The notes beneath the pieces are model-generated. The model did not search any database. It worked only from the letters and a program-made list of their open reading frames with translations, and was not told the origin of the DNA. From Skeletonema tropicum (Eukaryota; Bacillariophyta; Thalassiosirophyceae; Thalassiosirales; Thalassiosiraceae): DNA of 64,000 bases. The stretch lies in assembly GCA_037178625.1 (NCBI GenBank), contig CM074137.1:1860001-1924000 (forward strand), given 5' to 3'. The translations under genes and the position numbers were made by a program. Of this stretch, positions 40,512 through 50,961 are shown piece by piece. Position 1 is the stretch's first letter; each line of letters opens with the position of its first letter.

Positions 40512-42642
40512 ATGGAAGCATTCGCTGACGAAGAAGAGGAGTTTTTGCCACCAGATCATGTTGCCTATGGACAGGAGTTACCGGAAGACGATAATAATGA
40601 AAAAGTGCTGCCTCATGTGTGAGAGATAAAGCAGGCAAAGAATCTGATGATGATAACGAAGGCTTTGATGATGAATTTGAAGATGAAGACGAAGATCTTA
40701 TGAAGCGATTTGAACCCAACTCAGTCCGTCGTAGGAAATATGTGCCGATGCATGAGGAGGTAGATGTCTTGTATCAGCTGTACGATGATGACGACGGTAA
40801 CAATAGCGATGGTGAAGATCCCGAAGAAATGACTGCAGCTGACTTCTTTGGAAAGCCGGATACAAAACTTATCAAGAGGTACAAGGAACAACAGAAAGCT
40901 GGCAGCAAGGGTAAGAGCAGCAGCAAGAGCAAGTCAAACGACATGAAATTAGACGACGAAGATTCTTGGAATGATATCGATATTACAGAAGATGGGTTGG
41001 ATTGGAAGGATGGTGGCGAAGAAGAAGACGAGATGGAAAGCGACAGTGACGATGCCGAAGGAGGAGCTTCTGATGAAGACGATGGTGAAGATTCCGAGGG
41101 CGACATGGAAGAGGAGGAGGAAGAAGATGATGAACAAAACATGAAGCTATCGAGTCATGATATCAAATCAAAGAAGCTCGAGGAGCAAATACTTCGTCTT
41201 GAAGAAGACATGATGGCTGAGAAGCCATGGAGAATGCTTGGAGAAGCGAAAGGCACCAATCGCCCCTCCGACTCTTTGCTTGATTCCACTCCTGAATTCG
41301 AGGTTGCTTTCAAACCTCCCCCTATCATTACTGCTGGGCACACAGCTGACATTGAGGAGATAATCAAGAAGAGGATTATTGAAGAAGATTGGGATAGATG
41401 ACGTTGTTCCACGCGAGTTACCAGATATCGGCGCCAACAAATGAGGCGGAGATGTCTCGCCCGAAGTCAGTCAAGAGAAATCAAAGCTTGGATTGGGTGA
41501 ATTGTATGAGAGTGAATATCTTAAGAAGCGGAAGCGGCAATAACATCGATCGAACGAATGCACAGTCTTGAAATGCTGCCGCAGGAGAAAAGCATGATCA
41601 CATTGGTCGATTGCAGAGTTGACAAATTTTGGCCACAGAAAGGAGAGCTTGTCTTCGACAATGTTTCACTTCGGTATAGGCCCGGCTTGCCATTATCTTT
41701 GGATGGGCTGTCGTTTAAGGTCAATCAAGGGGAACGTTGTGCAATCGTCGGCAGAACTGGCGCTGGGAAGTCTACTCTAACAACCGCCTTGTTCCGATTG
41801 GTTGAAGTTGACGAGGGAACAATCTCACTTGATGGCGTTGATTTGAGCACACTAGGTCTATCAGACGTACGTGGCCGACGGAATGGCATGTTTATTCTTC
41901 CATAAGATCCTGCCGTTTTTTCGGGCACAATACGCAGCAATCTTGATCCGTTTCTTGTGCACAGTGATGAAGAACTGATTTCTGTCCGTGAACTGATACG
42001 GGCGTTGGAGCTGATCAAATTTCCGCAAACCTCATTGAATGAACGAAGCTGTGGAGGAGGGTGGCGTCAACTTCAGTGCTGGCGAAAAACAACTTTTATG
42101 TCTAGCTCGTGCGATGTTGGCCAACCCTCGTTTGCTTGTTTTAGACGAAGCTACGTCCTCGTGCGACCGTGAGACGGATTCGTCAGTGCAGCAGATGCTC
42201 CGGAGTCAATTTCCCGACACTACGTTGCTGACAATTGAAATTGCCCATCGGCTTGACACAATCATTGATTATGATGTAGTTATTGTCATGGAGAATGGAA
42301 GAGTAGCGGAGATGGGCTCTCCACGAGATCTGTTGAGTTCGTGTGGTATCTTCACTAACATGGACAACGCTACAGGGCCAGACTCAGTAGAAGTCGATAG
42401 GCTTAGACAAGGACGCTCACGAGAAGGAAACCGAGGAAGACGCAGCTAAGGAGGAAATGAAGAAATTGTTCGCCGACTTGTGTTCTCATCTAGACGCATT
42501 GTCCAATTACCACTTTGCTGCCCGCCTTGTTGCCGATGAGGCCAATGTACAGAACCGTGAGGATGTACCCGCGATCGCTATGGAAGAGGTTCTACCAATG
42601 CACATGAGCAAGAGTAGAGGAGTGGCACCAGAAGAAGTATAG
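40512..42642 (+). pseudogene. Mpp10::ABCC chimera, copy 3 (complete)
   Basis: Same lesions as copy 2. Private changes are a C-to-T in the ABCC part near 41627 (DKSW becomes DKFW) and a C-to-T near 42388 (SAEV becomes SVEV). The shared stops show the gene was already dead before the inner array amplified. Confidence 0.85.
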
Positions 42643-42821
42643 CTGACCGGCGAGCGATAAATCCAATTTGTAGCAGCTTTAGGATAGTTATAGATCTAAG
42701 TGTGGTAATGCTAGTATATAGAGGTCACTCACTCACTATTTTTATATTCTTTAACACCATCTACACATCTAACATTTTGACCAATCGACACCCCTACTTA
42801 CCCACCTAACACCACTTTCAC

Positions 42822-43739
42822 TTACATTCCATTCGTACGAACCGATTTCCTTGTTGATCTCCTTTGCAAAGGAACACTACTTGTCGAGGACCTCGTGACG
42901 GCAGGGGTGCTCTTGTCTGTCTTCTTTGCAGCCGCCGGTTCCTTTGCAGTCACAGGCTTCTTTGCGGCAGAATGCCTGGGTGGAATCGGGGGGTACTCAT
43001 TGGAACATTTAAACACAACTTGTTTCTTCTTCCTCCCGGGGGTCAAAAATTCTTCCATCTTGGATTTCATTTCGTTCACCTCGTCCATCTGGGATTCCAT
43101 TTCGTTCACCTTGTTTCGGGGCTGCTGGATTTCGACGGTATCTTCAGCCCGACTCTGCTGAAGTTGACGTATGTCGCCTTCTAGGCGCTTGTGACCCTCT
43201 ATGCGCTCCTCACGCTCCTGGATTAATGCCGTAGTAACTCGATCAATATTGTTACTTCCAATCTTCATGGCCGTAACAAGTTGAGCAATGTCTTCTTTGT
43301 TTTGAGTCGAGGCTGGAGTTGCCAAACCACCGAACACGAACAGATTGATCGGATTGAGCTGTTCGGTGCTGGAGTGGGTTTGGGACTGCATGGAAGGAGT
43401 GGCAGCCGTAGCAAATGCAACAGAAGGCGGCACACCACCAGCACTAGGAGCATGAGGTGTGGCGTGCGACCAGAACCCAGCATGAAAATGATGTGGAAAG
43501 TTGAACCCGGAAGAGAAGTCATGATTGAATCCATGCTGCTGCAGCTGCAAATCATGAGCACGATCAGTACCTTCAACGTCTTTCTGCCAATAGTCCTTGT
43601 TTCTATTCATCATTTTCTTGAATAGCCGCCTTTTATCATTTCGTTTGGATGGGCTCATTTCTTCATCAAGATCAACTTCGTTAGAGAATTTACCAGTCTT
43701 TATGGCGAAATCTTTTGCAGAGCGATCGTACATCTTCAC
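42822..43739 (-). CDS. Coiled-coil protein with basic C terminus, copy 3 (open frame, possibly 5'-broken)
   Basis: Same 305-codon frame as copy 2, with the same upstream 7-base loss and duplicated 5' block (43740-44160). No difference in the encoded protein was noticed. Confidence 0.5.
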   Translation of the reverse strand: MKMYDRSAKDFAIKTGKFSNEVDLDEEMSPSKRNDKRRLFKKMMNRNKDYWQKDVEGTDRAHDLQLQQHGFNHDFSSGFNFPHHFHAGFWSHATPHAPSAGGVPPSVAFATAATPSMQSQTHSSTEQLNPINLFVFGGLATPASTQNKEDIAQLVTAMKIGSNNIDRVTTALIQEREERIEGHKRLEGDIRQLQQSRAEDTVEIQQPRNKVNEMESQMDEVNEMKSKMEEFLTPGRKKKQVVFKCSNEYPPIPPRHSAAKKPVTAKEPAAAKKTDKSTPAVTRSSTSSVPLQRRSTRKSVRTNGM

Positions 43740-44548
43740 ATACTTCTCCTCCTTCGTCGTTCAAACTCTTCGTCATTAGGATGTGCCTTGACATAGTCAC
43801 CCACTAGTTTATCCATGCGACGCGACAGGTCCGACCTTGGCATGGTGCTTTGTGTTGGTTTGTTAATCAATTGCTCTTGCCAATTTATGATGAAGTGACG
43901 AGATTGAGAAGTTCGTTGAGATCATGAGAAAGATGGTACGGACAATCTATTTTGACTTGACTCGCTTTCTTGTATTTTTCAACATTCCACGAGTTCCTAC
44001 GTAGAAAAGAAGATTGAGATACTTCTCCTCCTTCGTTGTCAAGCCCTCAAACTCTTCGTCATTAGGATGTGCCTTGACATATGTAGTCACCCACTAGTTT
44101 ATCCATGCGACGCGACAGGTCCGACCTTGGCATGGTGCTTTGTGTTGGTTTGTTAATCAAAGCTCGGAAGGAATACCGTGATGTGAGGCAAAGATTCTTG
44201 TCCGAAAAAAGTGTCGACTGTAGGAATTGGTTTGGCTCTGTCATTCATCTGATCAGAGTGTGCAATCATAGGATTCTTCTTCTTGCGAGAAGAAGGCAGT
44301 TCTGATAGAGATTGGCAATTTAGTCCCCGTCCGTTTTTCAGGCGAGCGAGTGTCAAAAGTGCACTCTGACTACACAAGTAGTTTGAGAAGAAGCAGATTG
44401 AGGAAAAAATACGTGCGAGGCGAATTTGCTTTTGATGCCGAAATGTAGATAATGTGAATGAGTAATAAGCAGAAATAAGTGTTTATTGTATGTATTTGTT
44501 TTACAAGAAGTTTTATCTATCGCTCATTGCCTTTGAATTTAATTCTTA

Positions 44549-45348
44549 TCACGACCACAGCGTCTGTTCTTCTTTCTGTACTTTCTGTTCTACGGCAAGT
44601 CTCATGAATGCTGTAATTGCAGCACATGACTGCTTTGAGCTTTCTATACTCGACAATAAGCCATCAAGCGACAGGGGTGCCCCGTAGTTGAAACTTGTTA
44701 TTATATTTGCATCATCTTGCTCTGCGTTCAGTTCCACTTGGTCCATATCATTTGATATTGATGTTACTGAGCTAGAGAAGTAGATTGTTTGGGTATTTTG
44801 GATGCATCGACTACGATGACTACCATTCTATGTCCCTCTCCAGATTACTCTTCCACCGTTGGATCTAGCCATATTGTCACGTCCGTATCATCACTAGCAC
44901 TAGCATCTATATCCATATCTTCTGCTTTTGACGACGGGGATATATTGTTGATCGCTATACATGTAGCAGCTACTGCTAAGCCTCTCATTGCGATCCCTGC
45001 ATCCATCAGAGCCATAACTGCACAATTCACAGCCGTGCCTAAGACGCTACCGTGCGTCAGCTTGCACGATTTGAATAACAACCTGAATAACACATCTAGG
45101 GTAGCGTTCCAACATGATGCAAGAAGACAACGCATCTCGTAAAAAATATTCTAACTCACGCTCTGTACTGTGGCACCACCTCCAGATGGCAGGGGCACCG
45201 AGAGAGATGTCATCGCATTCGTACTTTTTTTAGCGACATCGTCTTTCGCATCTCCGTCTTGAACCACACCAGCCGAAGACGAATTGCCTCCACCACCCGC
45301 AGCAGCATTTGACATCATCACGAGCCCCTTGGAAAAAGCCACACTCAC
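44549..45348 (-). pseudogene. Exosome RNase PH-type remnant, copy 3
   Basis: Core frame 45135-44845, C-terminal helix frame 44746-44549, upstream frame 45348-45151; the same internal TAA as in the other copies. Confidence 0.72.
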
Positions 45349-45771
45349 AATACCTCTATCATAGCGTTCTCTATTTGAAATCCTATTCTCATCTCATCGC
45401 AGATTGAAGCAGTCAGATAGCTGCTGCTGCTGCTATCTACAAAATAAAGCGATCAACCAAGCCGTCCACATCATCACAGCCAAGAAGCATCTCTCAGCAG
45501 TGCAGTCGAACATTCCTTAACCCACCCCTGCATCGGTACTCCTTGCTTTGTGACTCCTTTTGACTTCCGACCGTAACTGCGTCATACTAGGCCGATTCTT
45601 TTCGTTCAAAGACCAATATAAGTAACTCTCGATTTAGTTAGTTTTGAACGAGTATGCAACGTATTACTTATGACAGATTATGACGTTATTCCGACCACTA
45701 TGGCGGATATGTTGACATCGCCATGTAAGTATGTGGCGAGCGAGGGGGCGGCGGGGCCGCTCGCTCCGGGG

Positions 45772-45827
45772 GTGAGTACCGGGTTTCGAAACCCGGTACT
45801 CACCGAATACCGGGTTTCGAAACCCGG
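45772..45827. repeat. Tandem perfect palindromes, unit c
   Basis: Third copy of the block: a 32-bp palindrome at 45772-45803 and an 18-bp palindrome at 45810-45827. Confidence 0.95.
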
Positions 45828-46173
45828 CACTCACCCTTTCGACAGCCAGGCTTTGACCCACTCATCCTTTATATATGTACTTAGACTTCTTATCGCCCCT
45901 ACTTTCACGACGAAGATGGAACCAACGATACGAATGGCACGACATGATCCCAATGGACAAATGACTGTGAGATCGGGCGGTGATTTGACGTTTTGATCTC
46001 GCTAGATGCCATTTTAAATGAAAATTGGCCAATTAACTAGGCGTTTGTTAGTGTAGCCGGTACATGAGTATGTGAAATGGTGCACTCTAATTATTGAGGT
46101 GCTATGATGACGCCCTGTCACCTCCTGTCACCATACTTTGAGTATTAGACAATATGTATTAGAATTTTCAGTA

Positions 46174-47477
46174 ATGGAAGCATTCGCTGACGAAGAAGAG
46201 GAGTTTTTGCCACCAGATCATGTTGCCTATGGACAGGAGTTACCGGAAGACGATAATAATGAAAAAGTGCTGCCTCATGTGTGAGAGATAAAGCAGGCAA
46301 AGAATCTGATGATGATAACGAAGGCTTTGAAGATGAATTTGAAGATGAAGACGAAGATCTTATGAAGCGATTTGAACCCAACTCAGTCCGTCGTAGGAAA
46401 TATGTGCCGATGCATGAGGAGGTAGATGTCTTGTATCAGCTGTACGATGATGACGACGGTAACAATAGCGATGGTGAAGATCCCGAAGAAATGACTGCAG
46501 CTGACTTCTTTGGAAAGCCGGATACAAAACTTATCAAGAGGTACAAGGAACAACAGAAAGCTGGCAGCAAGGGTAAGAGCAGCAGCAAGAGCAAGTCAAA
46601 CGACATGAAATTAGACGACGAAGATTCTTGGAATGATATCGATATTACAGAAGATGGGTTGGATTGGAAGGATGGTGGCGAAGAAGAAGACGAGATGGAA
46701 AGCGACAGTGACGATGCCGAAGGAGGAGCTTCTGATGAAGACGATGGTGAAGATTCCGAGGGCGACATGGAAGAGGAGGAGGAAGAAGATGATGAACAAA
46801 ACATGAAGCTATCGAGTCATGATATCAAATCAAAGAAGCTCGAGGAGCAAATACTTCGTCTTGAAGAAGACATGATGGCTGAGAAGCCATGGAGAATGCT
46901 TGGAGAAGCGAAAGGCACCAATCGCCCCTCCGACTCTTTGCTTGATTCCACTCCTGAATTCGAGGTTGCTTTCAAACCTCCCCCTATCATTACTGCTGGG
47001 CACACAGCTGACATTGAGGAGATAATCAAGAAGAGGATTATTGAAGAAGATTGGGATAGATGACGTTGTTCCACGCGAGTTACCAGATATCGGCGCCAAC
47101 AAATGAGGCGGAGATGTCTCGCCCGAAGTCAGTCAAGAGAAATCAAAGCTTGGATTGGGTGAATTGTATGAGAGTGAATATCTTAAGAAGCGGAAGCGGC
47201 AATAACATCGATCGAACGAATGCACAGTCTTGAAATGCTGCCGCAGGAGAAAAGCATGATCACATTGGTCGATTGCAGAGTTGACAAATCTTGGCCACAG
47301 AAAGGAGAGCTTGTCTTCGACAATGTTTCACTTCGGTATAGGCCCGGCTTGCCATTATCTTTGGATGGGCTGTCGTTTAAGGTCAATCAAGGGGAACGTT
47401 GTGCAATCGTCGGCAGAACTGGCGCTGGGAAGTCTACTCTAACAACCGCCTTGTTCCGATTGGTTGAAGTTGACGAG
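46174..47477 (+). pseudogene. Mpp10::ABCC chimera, copy 4, 5' part only
   Basis: The Mpp10 5' part and the ABCC 5' half are present up to VEVDE, just after Walker A, where ABCC sequence stops at 47477. One private change (FDDEF to FEDEF near 46330) is seen. The 3' counterpart of this broken copy would be the fragment at the start of unit a or a'. Confidence 0.85.
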
Positions 47478-48308
47478 TGTGGAGTATGCCAGTCAAACAT
47501 AAACATCGGCGAACGAATGTTTTGTTTTACTACAACCACAAAAAACCCGGATGAAAAGGAGGTGAAGAACAACGGGAAGAAATCAATATCTTGGGGACAC
47601 GAAACATGCTACAGCAATAATCTCCCTCCTCCACCAACCTGTCGACATTGGATGAGATTAGGACGCTGCCCATCTCTCCAAGCGGGTCTGTGTGCCTTCA
47701 GTCACGATGAAGATGCAAGAGGCTCCGCTGCAACCAACTTGGATAAAAAACGATACGGAGGTCGACGGAATTACATTCGCAAACAACACAAGAATAGTGT
47801 ACTTCGAATATTTCTCATGCAAACGTATGGATTAGGCTATCTTCATCGACAAGATGGATATATCATCGATGCAGCTGGCGGAAAAGGTGAACTAGCTTGG
47901 GAACTTATCAATCTTAGTGGAGTAAAAGACTGTGAAGTTGTCGATCCAAGGCAATTGAATCTCAGCTTAGTTCAAACCAAATGGAAGAAGGGTTTGTTTG
48001 AGCCAAAGCGTACAGGGCCAGTGTTTTCCAAGTGGTATCCAGCTTGCGAGGATGGATGTAAAATGCGACAATCGATAAGTCCAAGACACATTCGATGTTT
48101 TTTGGATGGAGAAGCTTGTTTGGATTTCATGAATGCAGAGAGCGAAGAAGACATTGATCGGGCTAATGAGTGGTATCAAAATCAGCTCATTAGGGCAAAG
48201 GAAATTTCGTGGACAAGAAAAGGGTTGACGCAGCATGAAGATGGGACATCTTACAACGAAGAGGAGGAAGTTACAAATAATAATGAGACGTATCGCTCGA
48301 GGCAATAG
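47220..48308 (+). pseudogene. In-frame fusion ORF: ABCC NBD2 5' half :: CCCH methyltransferase-like body
   Basis: The open frame has 362 codons. Residues 1-86 are ABCC (MHSLEMLPQEK, GELVFDNVSLRYRPGLPL, Walker A GRTGAGKST, LFRLVEVDE). At VDE-CGVCQ (47478) it passes in frame into the CCCH protein from its residue 26, keeping the zinc finger and the DAAGGKGELAWEL motif. A 1-bp deletion near 48289, relative to the intact gene, shifts the frame to YRSRQ and a stop at 48306. The C-terminal motif with VPCC is therefore lost from this frame and lies open at 48305-48622. It lacks the normal CCCH promoter. Relative to the copy at 23781 it has several amino-acid changes (for example RNQH/RKQH, GLEYL/GLGYL, CVVVD/CEVVD). 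Translation is doubtful. Confidence 0.8.
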
Positions 48309-48622
48309 AAACTACCGAGTCTGAAATTAGTAGTGCTCAAGAGGCACGAAGGTTACTCCAGAGATCTCATCTCATCGTTGGCTTGCACTGTGATCAAGCA
48401 GCAGGAGAGATAGTCGATTTTGCTATAGCCAAAAAAATCCCTTGGTGTGTGGTGCCCTGTTGTACCTATTCGGAAATGTTCTCTTGCCGAAGACTTAGTA
48501 ATGGAACTCGAGTGACATCGTACGATCACCTTGTACAATGGCTACAGGAAAGAGACCCGAGAGCAAAAGTGGCAACGTTGGATATGGAAGGGAAGAACAA
48601 AGTTATCTACACTCCTCCCTAA
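48305..48622 (+). pseudogene. CCCH gene 3' fragment after frameshift, copy Y
   Basis: The remaining CCCH coding sequence, out of frame with the fusion ORF because of the 1-bp deletion near 48289. It holds GLHCDQAAGEIVDFA and VPCCTYSEMFSC and ends at the normal stop (48620-48622). Apart from the frame it is nearly identical to 24683-25001. Confidence 0.8.
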
Positions 48623-49315
48623 GAGGTTCTTACGTAGATTGCCAAAGAAGTCATCTGCACCATAGAAAGCAATTCTATGCATGAGAAACTTTGGCACAGG
48701 CAAAGATATGCTTGTCAGTGTTGTCAATTCAGTCTTTTCCGTACCTGCAATAGATCGAAGGGAGCTGATTGAGAAGCATGAGTTTCCAACAGTATCGTTG
48801 AGCTCCTTTTTGACCGAACGAGATACAATCACAAAGCCTGCACTGTCGTCAGGTAGTGGTCTTGAATGAGTCAAAGACAAAGTCTCCACCTTTCCTCCAA
48901 CGATTGGTATTTGCATGACATGTTCGACAATCTTGGCTTCTACACCACTCAATGGGTGAAACTCGCATAAATCTTTCTTTCCAAGCGAACACTTGTTGTA
49001 TTCTTGGACTCTTGCGCAATCTAACAATAGACTATTGATCTGCTTTGGAGTCATGTTGATAATTCCTCTAGTTTTCAGCATTGGAGTATTGTCTACTTGA
49101 GTTGTCCACTTGAGTACTTGTTCTTCAAGTAATTGCATCCATTGAACATTATCTTCGTATGAGGTTGATGCATTTTGTCGGAGGAGTTTATTGGTCGTAT
49201 CATCGGGATGCCATTTTATGCTTACGTTGTTGTCATCCAAGAGATCAAGAGAATGTTGAATTAAAGCATCCAACACAGCCTGGACACTAGCAAAATGTTG
49301 GCTAATATGGACCAT
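48542..49315 (-). CDS. START-domain-like lipid-binding protein, copy Y
   Basis: Second copy of the START-type gene, with the same preferred start (ATG at 49315; the frame opens at 49348). It is identical in protein by eye; one base near 48769 differs (GATAGAG/GATTGAG). Its 3' end overlaps the CCCH remnant as in copy X. It also keeps the same upstream sequence, so it may be expressed. Confidence 0.66.
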   Translation of the reverse strand: MVHISQHFASVQAVLDALIQHSLDLLDDNNVSIKWHPDDTTNKLLRQNASTSYEDNVQWMQLLEEQVLKWTTQVDNTPMLKTRGIINMTPKQINSLLLDCARVQEYNKCSLGKKDLCEFHPLSGVEAKIVEHVMQIPIVGGKVETLSLTHSRPLPDDSAGFVIVSRSVKKELNDTVGNSCFSISSLRSIAGTEKTELTTLTSISLPVPKFLMHRIAFYGADDFFGNLRKNLLGRSVDNFVLPFHIQRCHFCSRVSFL

Positions 49316-50676
49316 TTTACGCACTTTTTGCAAAAAGATGCAACTCAAAATTCAACTTATCGTGTAGTGAAATACTCGAAGCCCTTTCATCGTGACATCA
49401 CCATCATATCACCGAACACACAAGCAAGATGATGATGACGCTTCTGCGCCGACGAGAGGCAACAAACAAGTGGGAAGTGCTGGACGAATAATAAAAGATT
49501 ATCTCCTCTCTCAAGTCTCTCCTACGGATCAAATTCTGAACACAGCACTCTCGTGTAACCACCGTATTTATTCAAATAATGCACAGACATCACTTTTTGT
49601 GTGCTGGCACCACAACTCTCACGTCGACTGCTGCTACACCCTAGACGATTGGCATGCAATCGAACCAAAATACACGGAGAACATGTGTAATGTTGCCGAC
49701 AATATGGTACTTTTTGAAACGCCGTCGATCTCGAATAAACACTCAACACGTGATGATGCTTTTTGACGTCGCTCGACATCAACCATATAAGATACGTTGG
49801 GTGAAGCTACCGTCTCTTCTCGCAGTATATTTATTCATATAATAGTTCATACTGATCTGCTCCGAAACAGGATGGTTTTTTGTGGGCGTTGGTGGCTGCG
49901 TCGTTCGCGTATGCATGTTGCTTTGTCGCTAATGAAAGAGAGCACATCTCCGTCCAAAATCTGTCCACACACAACAATCAGCATGTAATATGAACAACAT
50001 CGGCAATGGCACATAGAGAAAACTCTATTTCAGCCGGCTTGAGGCTCTGTGTCAGCAGAGAAGGTTGTGTAGTGTAATATGAATGTATACATTGCAAGCA
50101 TTTCTGATGCACAAGTTTAGAAAAGAAGGTGCAAGCAGATGAGGAATTAGTTGGCCATGAAAGCCTCAATCCTGAACCAGAGAGTGCAAGCAGGTATAGG
50201 AAGAGTAGGAATACTTAATGCATTAGATTATTATTGCTGTTCTTGGCAGTACTTGCTCATTCGTCATCACTTATGTCTAGAGGCACGTGAGAACGGCGGC
50301 ATGCAGGATCTTCTAGCGTATTTAGTCTACGTAGGAACTAGTATTTTCGAGTTGAATATTCAACTCAAAAAATTCAACTCAAAATTCAACTCGTCGCTGG
50401 GCGAAAAGCTCGAAATTAGTGCGTGAAAAGGTGCTTTTTGGACCTTCTTGAAAACATTTTGGACGAAATTCAATTCGTATACAGGGAGAGCTACGTGGGA
50501 TCCCAGTACGGTCAAGGCGTGCAACTCGAGTTGAATTTCGGGGTGAATACCCCCATTTAGACGACTTTGCCACCAGATCAGAACCCTCAATATCGGGGGG
50601 CTCCCCCCTCGCCCCCTATATCCAAAGGCCTACACGGCCTTCAGCACCAGCCACCATACCATACCATACCATACCG
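49316..50676. other. Intergenic, no supported gene (copy of 25695-27055)
   Basis: Same content as the X counterpart, with the 18-bp palindrome at 50349-50366 and the CCATA tract at about 50654-50675. Nothing further is seen. Confidence 0.55.
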
Positions 50677-50961
50677 TGGCACAAAGTTAGCACTAATCAC
50701 CCCACGGTGTGTCAACTACGCCAAACCTATCGAGGACGGTGAAGGATACAACGGTAATTCATTATCAACCCCACAAAACAACACAGCAAGCAAAGCAATG
50801 AAAACAACTTCTATCTAATGTTGTCTTCGTCCATTACCAATAGTTGCTGATGGTACATAAATAAAACATCAGAGACACGCACTGATGACGACGACGACGA
50901 ATGACCACATAGAGGCACTCTCGCCGCCTCAATGCACCATCAGCCGATATGAAATTCCTTG
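50677..50961 (+). pseudogene. Orphan CCCH promoter and first 25 codons, copy Y
   Basis: Same 285-bp block as 27056-27340, again cut at ATTCCTTG by the TIR element. This predicts a further CCCH body to the right of the window. Confidence 0.9.

Larger units (their letters stand above)
36141..41812 (+). repeat. Inner unit b of copy X (5,672 bp)
   Basis: Same order as unit a without the 1.3-kb insertion. It has a unique extra 10 bp (TCTAGTGCAG, near 39833) that repeats its neighbour. Layout: ABCC/Mpp10 3' part to 36970, spacer, coiled-coil gene, duplicated 5' block to 38488, no gene in 38489-38876, exosome remnant to 39676, no gene to 40109, palindromes, no gene to 40511, Mpp10 5' part and ABCC 5' half. 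Confidence 0.95.
23856..47477 (+). repeat. Outer tandem repeat, copy X (23,622 bp)
   Basis: Starting at TGTGGAGTATGCC inside the CCCH gene, this unit contains the CCCH body, START gene, promoter block, TIR element and three inner units. The same sequence restarts at 47478. The offset is 23,621-23,622 for every matching position until a Y-specific insertion at 57963. The 1-bp variations come from a deletion at 48289 and an extra T near 51330. Confidence 0.95.
41813..47477 (+). repeat. Inner unit c of copy X (5,662 bp plus 3)
   Basis: A full unit length followed by GAG, then an abrupt switch to the CCCH gene body at 47478. Thus the array ends at the point where unit a begins, with GAG present at both ends. 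Confidence 0.95.

Noticed and set aside
36141..41812. Inner unit as a Helitron
   Set aside because: Gene-fragment capture suggests it, but I found no clear 5' TC / 3' CTRR-plus-hairpin ends at the unit edges and no Rep/helicase.
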